From contig NZ_JBHRZM010000001.1 of the NCBI RefSeq assembly GCF_042649585.1, positions 1 to 64,000 on the forward strand: a stretch of DNA of 64,000 nucleotides, written 5' to 3'. A program made the position numbers and the translations under genes. Shown here in pieces: positions 27,096 through 36,468 of the stretch (position 1 is its first letter; each line of letters begins with the position of its first letter). The stretch is from Helicobacter_F equorum. GTDB lineage: Bacteria > Campylobacterota > Campylobacteria > Campylobacterales > Helicobacteraceae. The notes beneath the pieces are model-generated. The model saw nothing but the letters and a program-made list of their open reading frames with translations. It was not told the origin of the DNA and did no database searches.

Positions 27096-27209
27096 GTATA
27101 AATCCTTAAAATATTCTTAAAATAAGAAGAGGCACTATTAACTTTAAAAGTCTATTATTACAAATCTTTTTTAACAAGAATTTAGTCTTAGATTCACAAA
27201 GGGCAATGA

Positions 27210-28166
27210 ATGAATAAACAAGCCGTTGTGCTGTTTAACATGGGTGGACCAAATTCGCTTTTTGAAGTGGAAGGATTTTTAAGACGGCTTTTTAGTGATC
27301 CGCATATCTTAAATATTCCTAATACTTTTGTGCGTAATATGGTGGCAAATCTTATTACGAGTAAGCGTCTTAGCACCGCAAAAGCAAATTATCAGGCTAT
27401 CGGTGGTGGTTCGCCACTTATTAAACACACTCTTGGATTAACAAATGTTTTAAATGCACTAGATCCGCAATGTTTTTATACATATTGTATGCGTTATACG
27501 CCGCCATTTGCAAAAGATGTGCTAGAGGACTTACGCCTAAAAGGCATTGAATCTCTTGTGCTTTTTAGTATGTATCCACAATATTCCACAACTACGACAA
27601 AATCCTCTCTTGTAGATATTAAACAAGCTTTGTGTGAAACACAATATAGCCCAAAAATTCGCGTGGTAGAACGCTATTTTAATGATTATGCGTTTTGTGA
27701 ATTGATTGTTTCATCTATCCAAAATGCGCTAGGAAATAGGGATTGTAGTGAATTTACCTTGGTGTTTTCTGCACATGCTATTCCAGAAGCTCTTGTCAAA
27801 AAGGGGGATCATTATCCTTATGAATGTGAGCAAAATATTGCGTTAGTAAAAGAGATTCTTGATACTAAGCAAATGCATTTCAAACAAATCTTACATTCTT
27901 ATCAATCTAAGATTGGTCCGGTTAAGTGGGTTGGTCCTACGACACAAAGTGTTATTGCTTCGCTAAAAGATCAAAAGGTGCTTGTTTTTCCATTGGCTTT
28001 TACGATTGATAATTCCGAGACTGATTATGAATTGAGCATTGAATGTGCGCACATCGCTAAAAATGCAGGTGTGCGTGAATACATTGTAGCGCGTTGTTTT
28101 AATGCAAGTGAAGATTTTGCAAGGTTTATTATTGCAACAACGCAAAATGCACGCAAACAAGCTTAA
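27210..28166 (+). CDS. hemH: ferrochelatase
   Basis: 318 residues; inserts ferrous iron into protoporphyrin IX, membrane-associated. N-terminal VVLFNMGGPNSLFEVEGFL and LFSDPHILNIP, the active-site histidine motif FSAHAIPEALVKKGDHYP near 190-207, and PVKWVGPTTQSVIASL with ETDYELSIE are all present. First of a co-oriented set (hemH, thioredoxin-like, ccsBA, AsmA-like) with gaps of 1 to 11 bp, which couples haem synthesis with cytochrome c maturation. Confidence 0.93.
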   Translation: MNKQAVVLFNMGGPNSLFEVEGFLRRLFSDPHILNIPNTFVRNMVANLITSKRLSTAKANYQAIGGGSPLIKHTLGLTNVLNALDPQCFYTYCMRYTPPFAKDVLEDLRLKGIESLVLFSMYPQYSTTTTKSSLVDIKQALCETQYSPKIRVVERYFNDYAFCELIVSSIQNALGNRDCSEFTLVFSAHAIPEALVKKGDHYPYECEQNIALVKEILDTKQMHFKQILHSYQSKIGPVKWVGPTTQSVIASLKDQKVLVFPLAFTIDNSETDYELSIECAHIAKNAGVREYIVARCFNASEDFARFIIATTQNARKQA

Positions 28167-28176
28167 GGGGGATACA

Positions 28177-28776
28177 TTGCAGGGCATAAAATTATTTTTC
28201 AGTGTATGTTTTGGTGTTTTGGTGTTTTGGGGCTGTGATGATCAAAAGGTTGAGCTCTCCGATGGCAACAAAACAAATACTCAAGCACTTCAAGAAGCAG
28301 AATCTATGGATAAGGTAAGTTATGCAGGATTAGAGGATGTGTTTTTGGATACCAAAACACTTGCTGCTAATCATAAGCCTATGATTTTTATTTTTGGTAA
28401 AAATAATTGCGTGTATTGCGATAAATTAAAAGATGATATTAAGGCAAGTTTAGAGCTTCAAAATATCCTTAGGGATAATTTTGCGACTTATTATATTAAT
28501 ATCGATTATTCTAAGATTCATAATCTTTTGTTTGATGATGCAGATTCTAGAAAGATTGATACACTAAATCTTGCTAGAGAATATAATATCCGCCCCACAC
28601 CGACATTGATTTTTTTGGATTCTACGGGCAAGGTCTTTTTTGTGTATCCAGGGTATCTCACTCCTTCTAAATTTCAGGCTCTTTTGCAGAGTGCACAAAA
28701 CTATAGCATCATAGATTCTCGTGATGTGCAAAATATTTCTAGTGATCTTAGTGCCATCATAGATTCTACGCATTAA
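28177..28776 (+). CDS. periplasmic thioredoxin-fold protein for cytochrome c assembly (HP0377-like)
   Basis: About 199 residues. N-terminal membrane signal ending in VFWGC, possibly a lipobox although Trp at -2 is unusual. The thioredoxin active site is GKNNCVYCDKL (CVYC) near residue 80, with the cis-Pro region RPTPTLIFLDSTGKV downstream. It matches H. pylori HP0377, which keeps apocytochrome c cysteines reduced and also has DsbC-like activity. Start is TTG 28177: AGGGGG lies about six bases upstream and it follows the hemH stop by 10 bp. An ATG at 28102 would overlap hemH by 65 bp and is unlikely. Confidence 0.85.
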   Translation: MQGIKLFFSVCFGVLVFWGCDDQKVELSDGNKTNTQALQEAESMDKVSYAGLEDVFLDTKTLAANHKPMIFIFGKNNCVYCDKLKDDIKASLELQNILRDNFATYYINIDYSKIHNLLFDDADSRKIDTLNLAREYNIRPTPTLIFLDSTGKVFFVYPGYLTPSKFQALLQSAQNYSIIDSRDVQNISSDLSAIIDSTH

Positions 28777-28787
28777 AGGATATTGTG

Positions 28788-31598
28788 ATGAAAATTTTGA
28801 GACTTTTGTTTGCAAACATGCCACTCGTGCTTGTTTTGATTGCTTTATATGCTATAGCTTGTGGTGTGGCGACATTTATAGAATCTGCCAATGGCACTCC
28901 TGCAGCCAAAGCAAGTGTGTATGGGACTTGGTGGTTTGAGATATTGCATATATGGCTCTTGCTTTCGCTTATTGGGTGCTTTGTTGCCTCTAAGGCTTGG
29001 CAACGGAAAAAATACGCTTCTCTTATCTTACATTTTTCGTTTATTGTGATTATTGTGGGTGCTGGAATTACAAGATATTTTGGCTTTGAGGGCAGTATGC
29101 CTATCCAAGAACACACGAGTTCTAATGTGATTTTTTCTAGCGAACCTTATGTGCTTATACAGGGCTTTGAACGATCTACTCAAAAGATTGAAGGTATAGA
29201 GATTGCCTTGCATTCAACAAAAGCAAGAGAATATAATATTTCATTTTTTGGCAAAGAGATGGTGCTAAAGTTAGAAAATATTGGTGAGCGTAAAAATGAA
29301 TTTGGTATGCCTTATCAAGCTCTTGAGCTTAGTTTGTCATTTCAGTCTGTAGATTCTCAAAATAAGCAGGAAGAACAAAACCTTATTCAAGATTCTTACA
29401 CAAGCACACAGGTTATGCAATCTCCATTGGGAGATATGCCTAGCTTTACGCGCATAGATCAAGGTGAGTATGTCTTTTTTGTTGCTTGGGGGAGCAAGGC
29501 ATATACGCTACCTTTTAGTATTTATCTGCAAGATTTTGTGCTTGATCGATATCCCGGATCAAATGCACCTTCATCATATGCTTCCTTTGTGCAAGTGCAA
29601 GATCCAAGCAACCAAAACACACAAGATGCAGTGATTTTTATGAATAATGTGCTTGATTATGGTGGGTATAGATTTTTCCAAAGTTCTTATTTCCCAGATG
29701 AGAGTGGCACGATTTTGTCTGTTAATAACGATCCAGGCAAGATTCCTACATATGTGGGGTATGCGCTGTTGATTGTGGTTTGTTTGTGGTTGCTTTTTGA
29801 TAAAAATGGACGCTTTATGTCTCTTGCGCGTTTTGTGCGATCCAAAAGCCTTGTTACATTGATTGTGCTTGGTATGGGTAGTTTCATACCACAAACATCT
29901 TATGCCACAGAATCTACGCAAGATTTTTCGCCTCCAAGTCCTCAAGAAGTCCAAACACTCATCACAAATATAAAAATGCATTCTACTAGCTTTAGCGATA
30001 CATTCTCTACATTGCTTGTCCAAGATTCAGGTGGGCGTATTAAGCCAGTTGATACCGTTGCAGCAGAGTATATTCACAAAATTACTGGAAAAGATGGATT
30101 TTTGGGGCTTAATAATGTGCAGATCTTTTTGGGGATTACGATGTATCCGGAGTATTTTAGGCATATCAACATGATCAAAACAAAAAGCCCTAAATTACGA
30201 GAGATTCTAGGTGTAGATGTAGATCAAAAATATATTGCTGCAGTTGATGCATATACTTCCGATGGAAGTTATATTCTAAGAAATTATGTCGAAGCGGCCA
30301 ACCAAAAATCTCTCAAAGAACAAGATACATTTGATAAAGATGTGCTTGAAGTCAATGAAAAATTATATCTTTTTGGGCTTATCTATTCGGGGCAAACATT
30401 GCGAGTTTTTCCAAGCACTCAAGCCACGGACTTAACTTGGTATGATATTCAAGACGCCCTACATGCGAGCAAGGGTAACAACGAAGAGCTTAAGGAGCTT
30501 TTGCATATTGTTAATATACTTTCTCATGGTTTTGTTATGGGTGTGCAAAATAATGATTGGAAACTTGGTTTTGAGGGTTTACAAAAACTTCAAGAGTATC
30601 AAAAATCCCATGGGTCTGATCTTGTTATCTCATCTAGCAAGGTAAAAGCTGAAATTTTTCTCAACAAATACAGAATCTTTGAAAAACTTGCATATCCATA
30701 TGTGCTTATTGGCGTGGTGGTTTTTATTATCGTCTTAATACACATTATCACTGCCAAAGCACTTAATGTATGGATTTGTCGTATATTGTGGATTCTCATT
30801 GGATTGTGTTTTGTTGTGCATGCTCTTGGTTTAGGTTTGCGTTGGTATGTCAGTGGTCATGCTCCGTGGAGTAATGCATATGAATCTATGCTATATATTG
30901 CGTGGGTTGCAGCACTTGCTGGTGTGGTGTTTTTTAGAAAATCCGCACTTGCACTTTGTGCGGCAAGTTTTCTTGCTGGAATTACCCTTGTTGTAGCAAA
31001 CTTGGGAGATATGAATCCACAGATTGGGAATCTCGTGCCAGTGCTAAAGTCTTATTGGCTTAATATTCATGTTTCTGTTATTACAGCAAGTTATGGCTTT
31101 TTGGGCTTGTGTTTTGTGCTAGGGTGCATTACATTGATACTCTTTATGTTACGATCAAGTAAGCGCGCACATATTGATGATTCTATTCTGTCTTTAAGTG
31201 CGATTAATGAGATGTGTATGATGCTAGGATTATTTTTGCTCACCATTGGTAATTTTTTGGGGGCGATTTGGGCAAATGAATCTTGGGGACGCTATTGGGG
31301 CTGGGATCCAAAGGAAACTTGGGCGTTAATTAGTATAGGGGTATATGCTATTATCTTGCATATACGATTGCTTGGCTTGAAAAATATGCCATTTATTTTT
31401 AGCGTGGCTTCTGTATTGGGATTTTTGAGTGTGCTTATGACATATTTTGGGGTAAATTATTTTCTAACAGGTATGCATTCTTATGCGAGCGGAGAAGCTG
31501 CGAGAGTACCTTGGTATATGTATCTCATGGTAGCGTGTATGGTTGCTCTTATCCTTAGTGCTAGTCCAAAACGAACACTCCAAATGCCTAAGGTATAG
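28788..31598 (+). CDS. ccsBA: fused cytochrome c synthetase CcsBA (ResB-CcsA)
   Basis: About 936-residue integral membrane protein of system II cytochrome c biogenesis, carrying haem to the periplasm and ligating it to CXXCH motifs. The N-terminal ResB/CcsB part has helices at about 10-30, 45-65 and 75-90 and a large periplasmic region; the C-terminal CcsA part carries the WWD haem-binding domain seen as WGRYWGWDPKETWALI and conserved histidines (HALGLGLRW, HVSVITASYGF). The natural fusion is standard in Helicobacter. ATG 28788 is seven bases from AAAGGA; GTG 28785 is an alternative. Clients in this window include the petC cytochrome. Confidence 0.93.
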   Translation: MKILRLLFANMPLVLVLIALYAIACGVATFIESANGTPAAKASVYGTWWFEILHIWLLLSLIGCFVASKAWQRKKYASLILHFSFIVIIVGAGITRYFGFEGSMPIQEHTSSNVIFSSEPYVLIQGFERSTQKIEGIEIALHSTKAREYNISFFGKEMVLKLENIGERKNEFGMPYQALELSLSFQSVDSQNKQEEQNLIQDSYTSTQVMQSPLGDMPSFTRIDQGEYVFFVAWGSKAYTLPFSIYLQDFVLDRYPGSNAPSSYASFVQVQDPSNQNTQDAVIFMNNVLDYGGYRFFQSSYFPDESGTILSVNNDPGKIPTYVGYALLIVVCLWLLFDKNGRFMSLARFVRSKSLVTLIVLGMGSFIPQTSYATESTQDFSPPSPQEVQTLITNIKMHSTSFSDTFSTLLVQDSGGRIKPVDTVAAEYIHKITGKDGFLGLNNVQIFLGITMYPEYFRHINMIKTKSPKLREILGVDVDQKYIAAVDAYTSDGSYILRNYVEAANQKSLKEQDTFDKDVLEVNEKLYLFGLIYSGQTLRVFPSTQATDLTWYDIQDALHASKGNNEELKELLHIVNILSHGFVMGVQNNDWKLGFEGLQKLQEYQKSHGSDLVISSSKVKAEIFLNKYRIFEKLAYPYVLIGVVVFIIVLIHIITAKALNVWICRILWILIGLCFVVHALGLGLRWYVSGHAPWSNAYESMLYIAWVAALAGVVFFRKSALALCAASFLAGITLVVANLGDMNPQIGNLVPVLKSYWLNIHVSVITASYGFLGLCFVLGCITLILFMLRSSKRAHIDDSILSLSAINEMCMMLGLFLLTIGNFLGAIWANESWGRYWGWDPKETWALISIGVYAIILHIRLLGLKNMPFIFSVASVLGFLSVLMTYFGVNYFLTGMHSYASGEAARVPWYMYLMVACMVALILSASPKRTLQMPKV

Positions 31599-31599
31599 A

Positions 31600-33603
31600 G
31601 TGTTTAAAAAAAGTATTTTTTGGTTTCTTGGTGTTGTAGCGGTATGTGCCATTATAGCTTATACACTACTTTTTAGCGCATTTGGTAATGCGTTGCTTAA
31701 ACCTCTTTTGCAAGCAAAGATAGATTCTCTAGCACCTATTAAACTTGAAGTCACACAATTTTCTCTTAAACCTGATGCTTTGCATCTTGCATTGCAAAAT
31801 GGTGCATATATTGATATTGTGTTGGATGGGCATTTTTGGATTCCCTCACAAGAATTTACTCTTACACTCAATGCTTTGGTGCATGACATTGGTATCTTTG
31901 GAGAACTTGTAGATACACCATTGCATGGTGCTTTTAGGTTTGAGGCTCAAAGTAGTGGTACATTTGATGATTTTAACATTACGGCAAAAAGCGATATTGC
32001 CAAATCATTTAGCACACTGCATATGCACTTGAGAAACCAACAACTCCAAAGCTTTGAAGTGCATATGCAAGAAGCTTCTATTCAAGAGCTTTTGGCAATG
32101 TTAGGGCATAAGCCTTATATTAATGGCGTATTGAGTATTGATACAAAACTAATCCATAAAGATTCTGCATTTGAGGGAGCGACAAATGCGGTGGTGCGCA
32201 ATGGTATTTTTAACAAAGAGGCATTACAAAGGGATTTTGGTATTGTCTTAGAAGATAATAGTTTTAGTGCGCATTTGGATACACAAACACAAGATAAGAG
32301 TATTACGCACACTTTTGATTTTTTTGCGCCTATTGGTAATATTCACGCACAAGGTGTTGCTACTCTTCCTGATACGCTTAGTTTTGCTACGCTACGCACT
32401 ATGCCAGTGGATACTTCTTTTAGATTTGGATTTTCAAATCTCACTCCATTTAGTCCAATCTTTGCTAGAGCAATACGCGGTAGCTTGCAGGGTTCTGGTA
32501 TGATTACAGGTGCATTACTTGAGGCATTAGAGATACAAGGACATAGTGATTTTGCCAACTCAAACACGCACTATAGGCTTATAATGAAAGATTTGTTGCC
32601 GCTTAGTTTTGAGGCACACACGCAAAATATGGCTCTTAAAGAACTTTTATGGATGTTCTATCTTCCGCCATACGCTAGTGCTAGTTTAGATGCAGATTTG
32701 TTTATGATGGATTTACACGCAATACCAACTACCAAGATCGTGGCAAAAGCTAGTGGTATGCTAAACCCAGATACCAAGATAATGCCCCTAACATTGCCAC
32801 ATACCCCACTTACATTACATTTCTCTATGAATCTTAATGGAAGTAATGGCGATGGGGCATTAAGCCTCGTAGGTGATACTTTGCAACTAGAAGCAAAACC
32901 CCTAAAAATCCAAGATTTTACTTTCTCTAGTCCATATACACTACATATCCAAGATATTGCAAAACTCACCTTTTCAAGTGGTATTGCGCTTAGGGGCGGG
33001 TTAGATTTTAGTGGAAATATGACATTTGATAAGCTCATAACTTTTGATTTTCTCACACAAAGTTTGGGTGGAATGATTACAGGGAATTATCGGGATTCAC
33101 AAATTAATGCGCAATTACATGGAATTGCAGGTCAAAAAATTCTCGCCCTCTTTGGTATCGCACCTGTAGTGCAAGCTGAGCTTTTTGGAAATTTTTCTTA
33201 TCATACATTGGCACAGCGTGGCACACTCACGCTTTCTGGCAAAGATGGCAAAATGACCACCAATGCTTTAAGTAATGATGTGGTACGTTTTTTGGGTGTA
33301 GATATGACAAAAGAGATATACCAAAATGTTTCACTTGATACCAAATTTGATGATGCTACATTGCACGCAAATTTTGCACTAGATTCACAAAACACGCACC
33401 TTCAATCTCAAAAGACATATATTAATTTGCAAACTAGAACCATAGATTCACTTCTTGCTTTGCGTATAGGCAAAAATGAAGCAAATGTGTGGCTCACACA
33501 AAACCTTGAAAAACCAAGTGTGCGAGTGGAGCTGAAGAATCTTGTCCTTGATAGTGCTGAACTTTTGCAAGGACTTGGGAATTTCTTACATAAAAAGAAA
33601 TAA
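31600..33603 (+). CDS. AsmA-like/DUF3971-type envelope protein, inner-membrane anchored
   Basis: About 667 residues. One N-terminal helix (IFWFLGVVAVCAIIAYTLL, about 6-24), then a long periplasmic part of repeating amphipathic beta strands (LEVTQFSLKPDALHLALQNG and similar), including a GALSLVGDTLQLEAKPLKI stretch; this is the architecture of AsmA/TamB-like lipid-transfer proteins. No enzyme motif is seen. GTG 31600 follows the ccsBA stop by one base with AAGG upstream, so it is translationally tied to the cytochrome c genes. The family call rests on architecture; the exact subfamily is uncertain. Confidence 0.65.
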   Translation: MFKKSIFWFLGVVAVCAIIAYTLLFSAFGNALLKPLLQAKIDSLAPIKLEVTQFSLKPDALHLALQNGAYIDIVLDGHFWIPSQEFTLTLNALVHDIGIFGELVDTPLHGAFRFEAQSSGTFDDFNITAKSDIAKSFSTLHMHLRNQQLQSFEVHMQEASIQELLAMLGHKPYINGVLSIDTKLIHKDSAFEGATNAVVRNGIFNKEALQRDFGIVLEDNSFSAHLDTQTQDKSITHTFDFFAPIGNIHAQGVATLPDTLSFATLRTMPVDTSFRFGFSNLTPFSPIFARAIRGSLQGSGMITGALLEALEIQGHSDFANSNTHYRLIMKDLLPLSFEAHTQNMALKELLWMFYLPPYASASLDADLFMMDLHAIPTTKIVAKASGMLNPDTKIMPLTLPHTPLTLHFSMNLNGSNGDGALSLVGDTLQLEAKPLKIQDFTFSSPYTLHIQDIAKLTFSSGIALRGGLDFSGNMTFDKLITFDFLTQSLGGMITGNYRDSQINAQLHGIAGQKILALFGIAPVVQAELFGNFSYHTLAQRGTLTLSGKDGKMTTNALSNDVVRFLGVDMTKEIYQNVSLDTKFDDATLHANFALDSQNTHLQSQKTYINLQTRTIDSLLALRIGKNEANVWLTQNLEKPSVRVELKNLVLDSAELLQGLGNFLHKKK

Positions 33604-33608
33604 GAATC

Positions 33609-34749
33609 TTAGCATGAGTGTGACTTACGCAACGCTATGTAGCCAAAGATTCCAGCACCTAGACAACATAGGGCGATGACTGCACCAACAGAAGCAAATA
33701 TATTATCCCCAATCCCTGTGAGTGGCGATAAAATCCCCCAAATGTGAAAAAGCTAAAGCCAAGGATAGCTGAAGCATTACCTGTATTGCTACGCTCCATT
33801 GCCATAGCTAATGTAGTAGAAGTGGGTAAAATAAACCTAAAATACAAGCGTAATACCAAACTAATTCTGTAAGAAAGAGGCTAGGATTACATTGTAAAAG
33901 CACACATAGCCCTAATCCACAGATAAAAAGCCCAATAACCCCAATACATAACGCCAACGCTCATTTTTGAATATAGGCGTTACACTCACTCCTAATGTGA
34001 TACTAAAGGCAGCTCCTACAAAACACAGCGAGTACCAAAACTGCTTAGCCCAAAATGTGTTTGAAAGATAAAAGATCTTGAGGCATAAAGATAATACCCA
34101 TAGCAAAGCTTTGCAAGATCATATAAAGCATAAATTTTTTGTTTTTTAGGATATGCCAAAAGACAAAGCTCTCCAAAAAACTCCCCTTTATGCGATTTAT
34201 GGCAGGAGCGATTCTTTAAAAAAGAGCATTGAGGCACAAAGCACGATACCAATACCAAGAAGCACACTAAAGATTCCAGTCTGTGTATCGATGCATTATA
34301 CTCCCAAGCACAGGTGCAACAATAGGAGCAAGTCCTTGTATTGCACCAAGTAGAGCAAAAAATTTCGCTAAATCCTCACCTTCAAATAAATCAGCTACCA
34401 TAGAAATAACTATATCACCACTTCCAGCGATACCCTACATGAGTCCAAAAACAAGGAAAGAGTAAATATCCTACGAGAGCAGGCATGCTATGGTAGAAAG
34501 CACAAAGAGGAGGAGTGATAAAAGGAGTATGGGTTTGCACCCATATTTATCACTCAAAGCTCCCATGATGAGTTGCCCAAAGACTAAAGCTTGAGCCTAA
34601 AAGTAATAGAGAGTTGGACACGCGAAGTGGTTGTGTCAAAAAGTATTTGTATATCGGGGAGTGCAGGGAGATAAAAATCTGTTACAAATGGACCAAAAGC
34701 CACTAGAAGCTATATTTAGCAAAAGATAGACATAATTGTTGCGTGACAT
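33609..34749 (-). pseudogene. decayed Bcr/CflA-type drug-resistance MFS transporter
   Basis: Reading the minus strand from ATG 34749 with several frame changes gives the order of a Bcr/CflA 12-helix exporter: NNYVYLLLNIA, then GPFVTDFYLPALPDIQ, QLIMGALSDKYGCKPILL, an ADLFEGEDLAKFFALLG segment with LAPIVAPVLG, and finally ILPTSTTLAMA, RSNTGNASAILGFSFF and AGIFGYIALRKSH before a stop at 33609-33611. At least four frameshifts and several in-frame stops break it. The order of all parts is preserved, so decay is by point lesions rather than rearrangement. Similarity is judged by eye. Confidence 0.8.
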
Positions 34750-34807
34750 ATGTATTCTTTGGGATAAAAATATTGGAGCGTGTAGCTATAATGCAAAGTC
34801 GCAGAAT

Positions 34808-35131
34808 TTATACGCTAATATTGAGCAATCCTTCATAATATTCTTTATACTCTTGTTTGTGTTCTTGTGCATTTTGGTGTGTCGTATTATGTTTAGATTC
34901 TTGAGAATCTTGCTCAAAATTTTGCGATGCGTTATTGGATCCGTCTTTATCTACACTAGGGGAGGCTTGGGTGGGATTGATGTGATCAATTTCTTGCAGT
35001 TTGCGTTCAAATTCGCCTTTATTGGCTTCTAGTAATATATCTGGTCTTGCCTGTGTGGCGGCATGTTGCATTGCAGTTGTTTGGGAGTTTTGATTGATAT
35101 AGGTAATGTTACCAACGAAACTTACTGCCAT
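34808..35131 (-). CDS. small conserved hypothetical protein after NFACT gene
   Basis: About 107 residues, highly polar, no membrane segment. A short N-terminal part (MAVSFVGNITYINQNSQ, about 1-17) looks ordered, then a K/E/Q-rich stretch (EANKGEFERKLQEIDHI, about 35-51) and a low-complexity N/Q/S/H/E tail likely disordered. ATG 35131 is five bases from GGAGG (35137-35141). It follows the NFACT gene by 11 bp and is the last gene of the nadK-recN-NFACT run. Its N-terminus resembles the short polar flagellar accessory proteins of the group, but I cannot assign a family. Confidence 0.6.
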   Translation of the reverse strand: MAVSFVGNITYINQNSQTTAMQHAATQARPDILLEANKGEFERKLQEIDHINPTQASPSVDKDGSNNASQNFEQDSQESKHNTTHQNAQEHKQEYKEYYEGLLNISV

Positions 35132-35142
35132 CATCACCTCCT

Positions 35143-36468
35143 TTATTTTTTATATTCTAGGCTTTGGTATTTAGCATATACGACATTTGCACCTTGCATA
35201 ATCTTTACAAACTTACGCTTTGTATAATCGACCCTAAAATTTCCGATTTTAACACTGCATAACCCCACCAAAATCTCTCCTGCCTTGTGTATGATTTCAT
35301 CGCGCAAGTGTGTCTTACCACAAAAAATAATCATATGTGAGCTAGGAATATCACAGATATGCAACCACATATCCTCACCACTAGCATATTTTAGGAGTTC
35401 GATATTTTGTGAGGTATTTTTGCCCACACCAATTTTTATTCCATCGATAAAAAATATTTCAAAGTTTTGGTGCTTTTGGTGTTTTTTGTATGTTTTTGGG
35501 GGACTAAATATTTTGACATCTGCAAGTGATTTGGCTTTGGCAATTAAGGCTTTTTGGGCTTGGAGGAATTGCAAAGAATCTGTGAGATTCTCTAAGCGTA
35601 AATGGATATTTTGTGCTTTTTGTGCATATTTTTTGCCAAGTGTAAAATACTGCTGGGCTAGGTGCGAGAAACTTTTGGTATGCTCCAAGATAGGGATTTG
35701 TATATTAAGGTTTGGGGTATCACTATTTGATAATATGAGTGAATCTCCCTGTATAGCTTTATGTTGAAGCTCATATAAATGCGCAGTGAGTGTATGTGCA
35801 TAGAGATTGTAGCGTTGTGATTGTTCTTTGAGCGCATGGATTGATGGCATTTCTTGCAAGAGGTGTGAGAGATTTGCTTCCTTGGTTTGAATAGTTTTTA
35901 ATTGTTGTGTTTTGGCACTCTCTAGCATATGTTGTGTGCGTTCTTTGTAAAGATTCTCTAAAAGTCCTTTATGGACTACAACGACTTCATATGGCTTTGA
36001 GTTAAGTGGTTGTGGCAGTAGATCTAAAGGTTTTCCAACACGCACAGGACGCTTAGATTCACTAATATGACGTAGGGCTTCTATCACGATGCGTTTTTCA
36101 TCAAGTAAAATTGCATTTGTGTATTTACCGGTAAATTCTAACTCAAGGATATAAACTTGTTTTTTGTAGGCATTTTGTGGCGTGAAGTACAATGCCAAGA
36201 TTCTATTATCGCCATCGACACGAGATGAGTGCAAATATGCGTTATGACAAAGCCCAAGTTTAATATCAAATGGTGCTTGATAATGTTTTGTGCTTAGGAT
36301 AGATTCTGTTGTGCAAAAAATGGTGCTTTTGGAGCGCGTGAGGTCAATATAAAAGATATTGCCTTCAAGGTTTAGCACAAGGAGATTATCATCTACTCTT
36401 CTACACCAATAGATTTTATGAAACTGCGAAAAATATGTGCTAATACCTTTTAGTAATCCTAGATTCAT
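35143..36468 (-). CDS. NFACT family protein (RqcH/Rqc2 relative, 'fibronectin-binding')
   Basis: 441 residues. The N-terminal NFACT-N part (about 1-170), a long helical coiled-coil middle (about 170-330) and a C-terminal NFACT-R domain with DGIKIGVGKNTSQNIEL and DMWLHICDIPSSHMII, the RNA-binding signature of ribosome quality-control factors that add Ala tails to stalled chains. Homologues have been annotated as fibronectin-binding proteins (H. pylori HP1392), a secondary or mistaken role. Its ATG overlaps the recN TGA (ATGA at 36465-36468), so translation is coupled. Confidence 0.85.
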   Translation of the reverse strand: MNLGLLKGISTYFSQFHKIYWCRRVDDNLLVLNLEGNIFYIDLTRSKSTIFCTTESILSTKHYQAPFDIKLGLCHNAYLHSSRVDGDNRILALYFTPQNAYKKQVYILELEFTGKYTNAILLDEKRIVIEALRHISESKRPVRVGKPLDLLPQPLNSKPYEVVVVHKGLLENLYKERTQHMLESAKTQQLKTIQTKEANLSHLLQEMPSIHALKEQSQRYNLYAHTLTAHLYELQHKAIQGDSLILSNSDTPNLNIQIPILEHTKSFSHLAQQYFTLGKKYAQKAQNIHLRLENLTDSLQFLQAQKALIAKAKSLADVKIFSPPKTYKKHQKHQNFEIFFIDGIKIGVGKNTSQNIELLKYASGEDMWLHICDIPSSHMIIFCGKTHLRDEIIHKAGEILVGLCSVKIGNFRVDYTKRKFVKIMQGANVVYAKYQSLEYKK

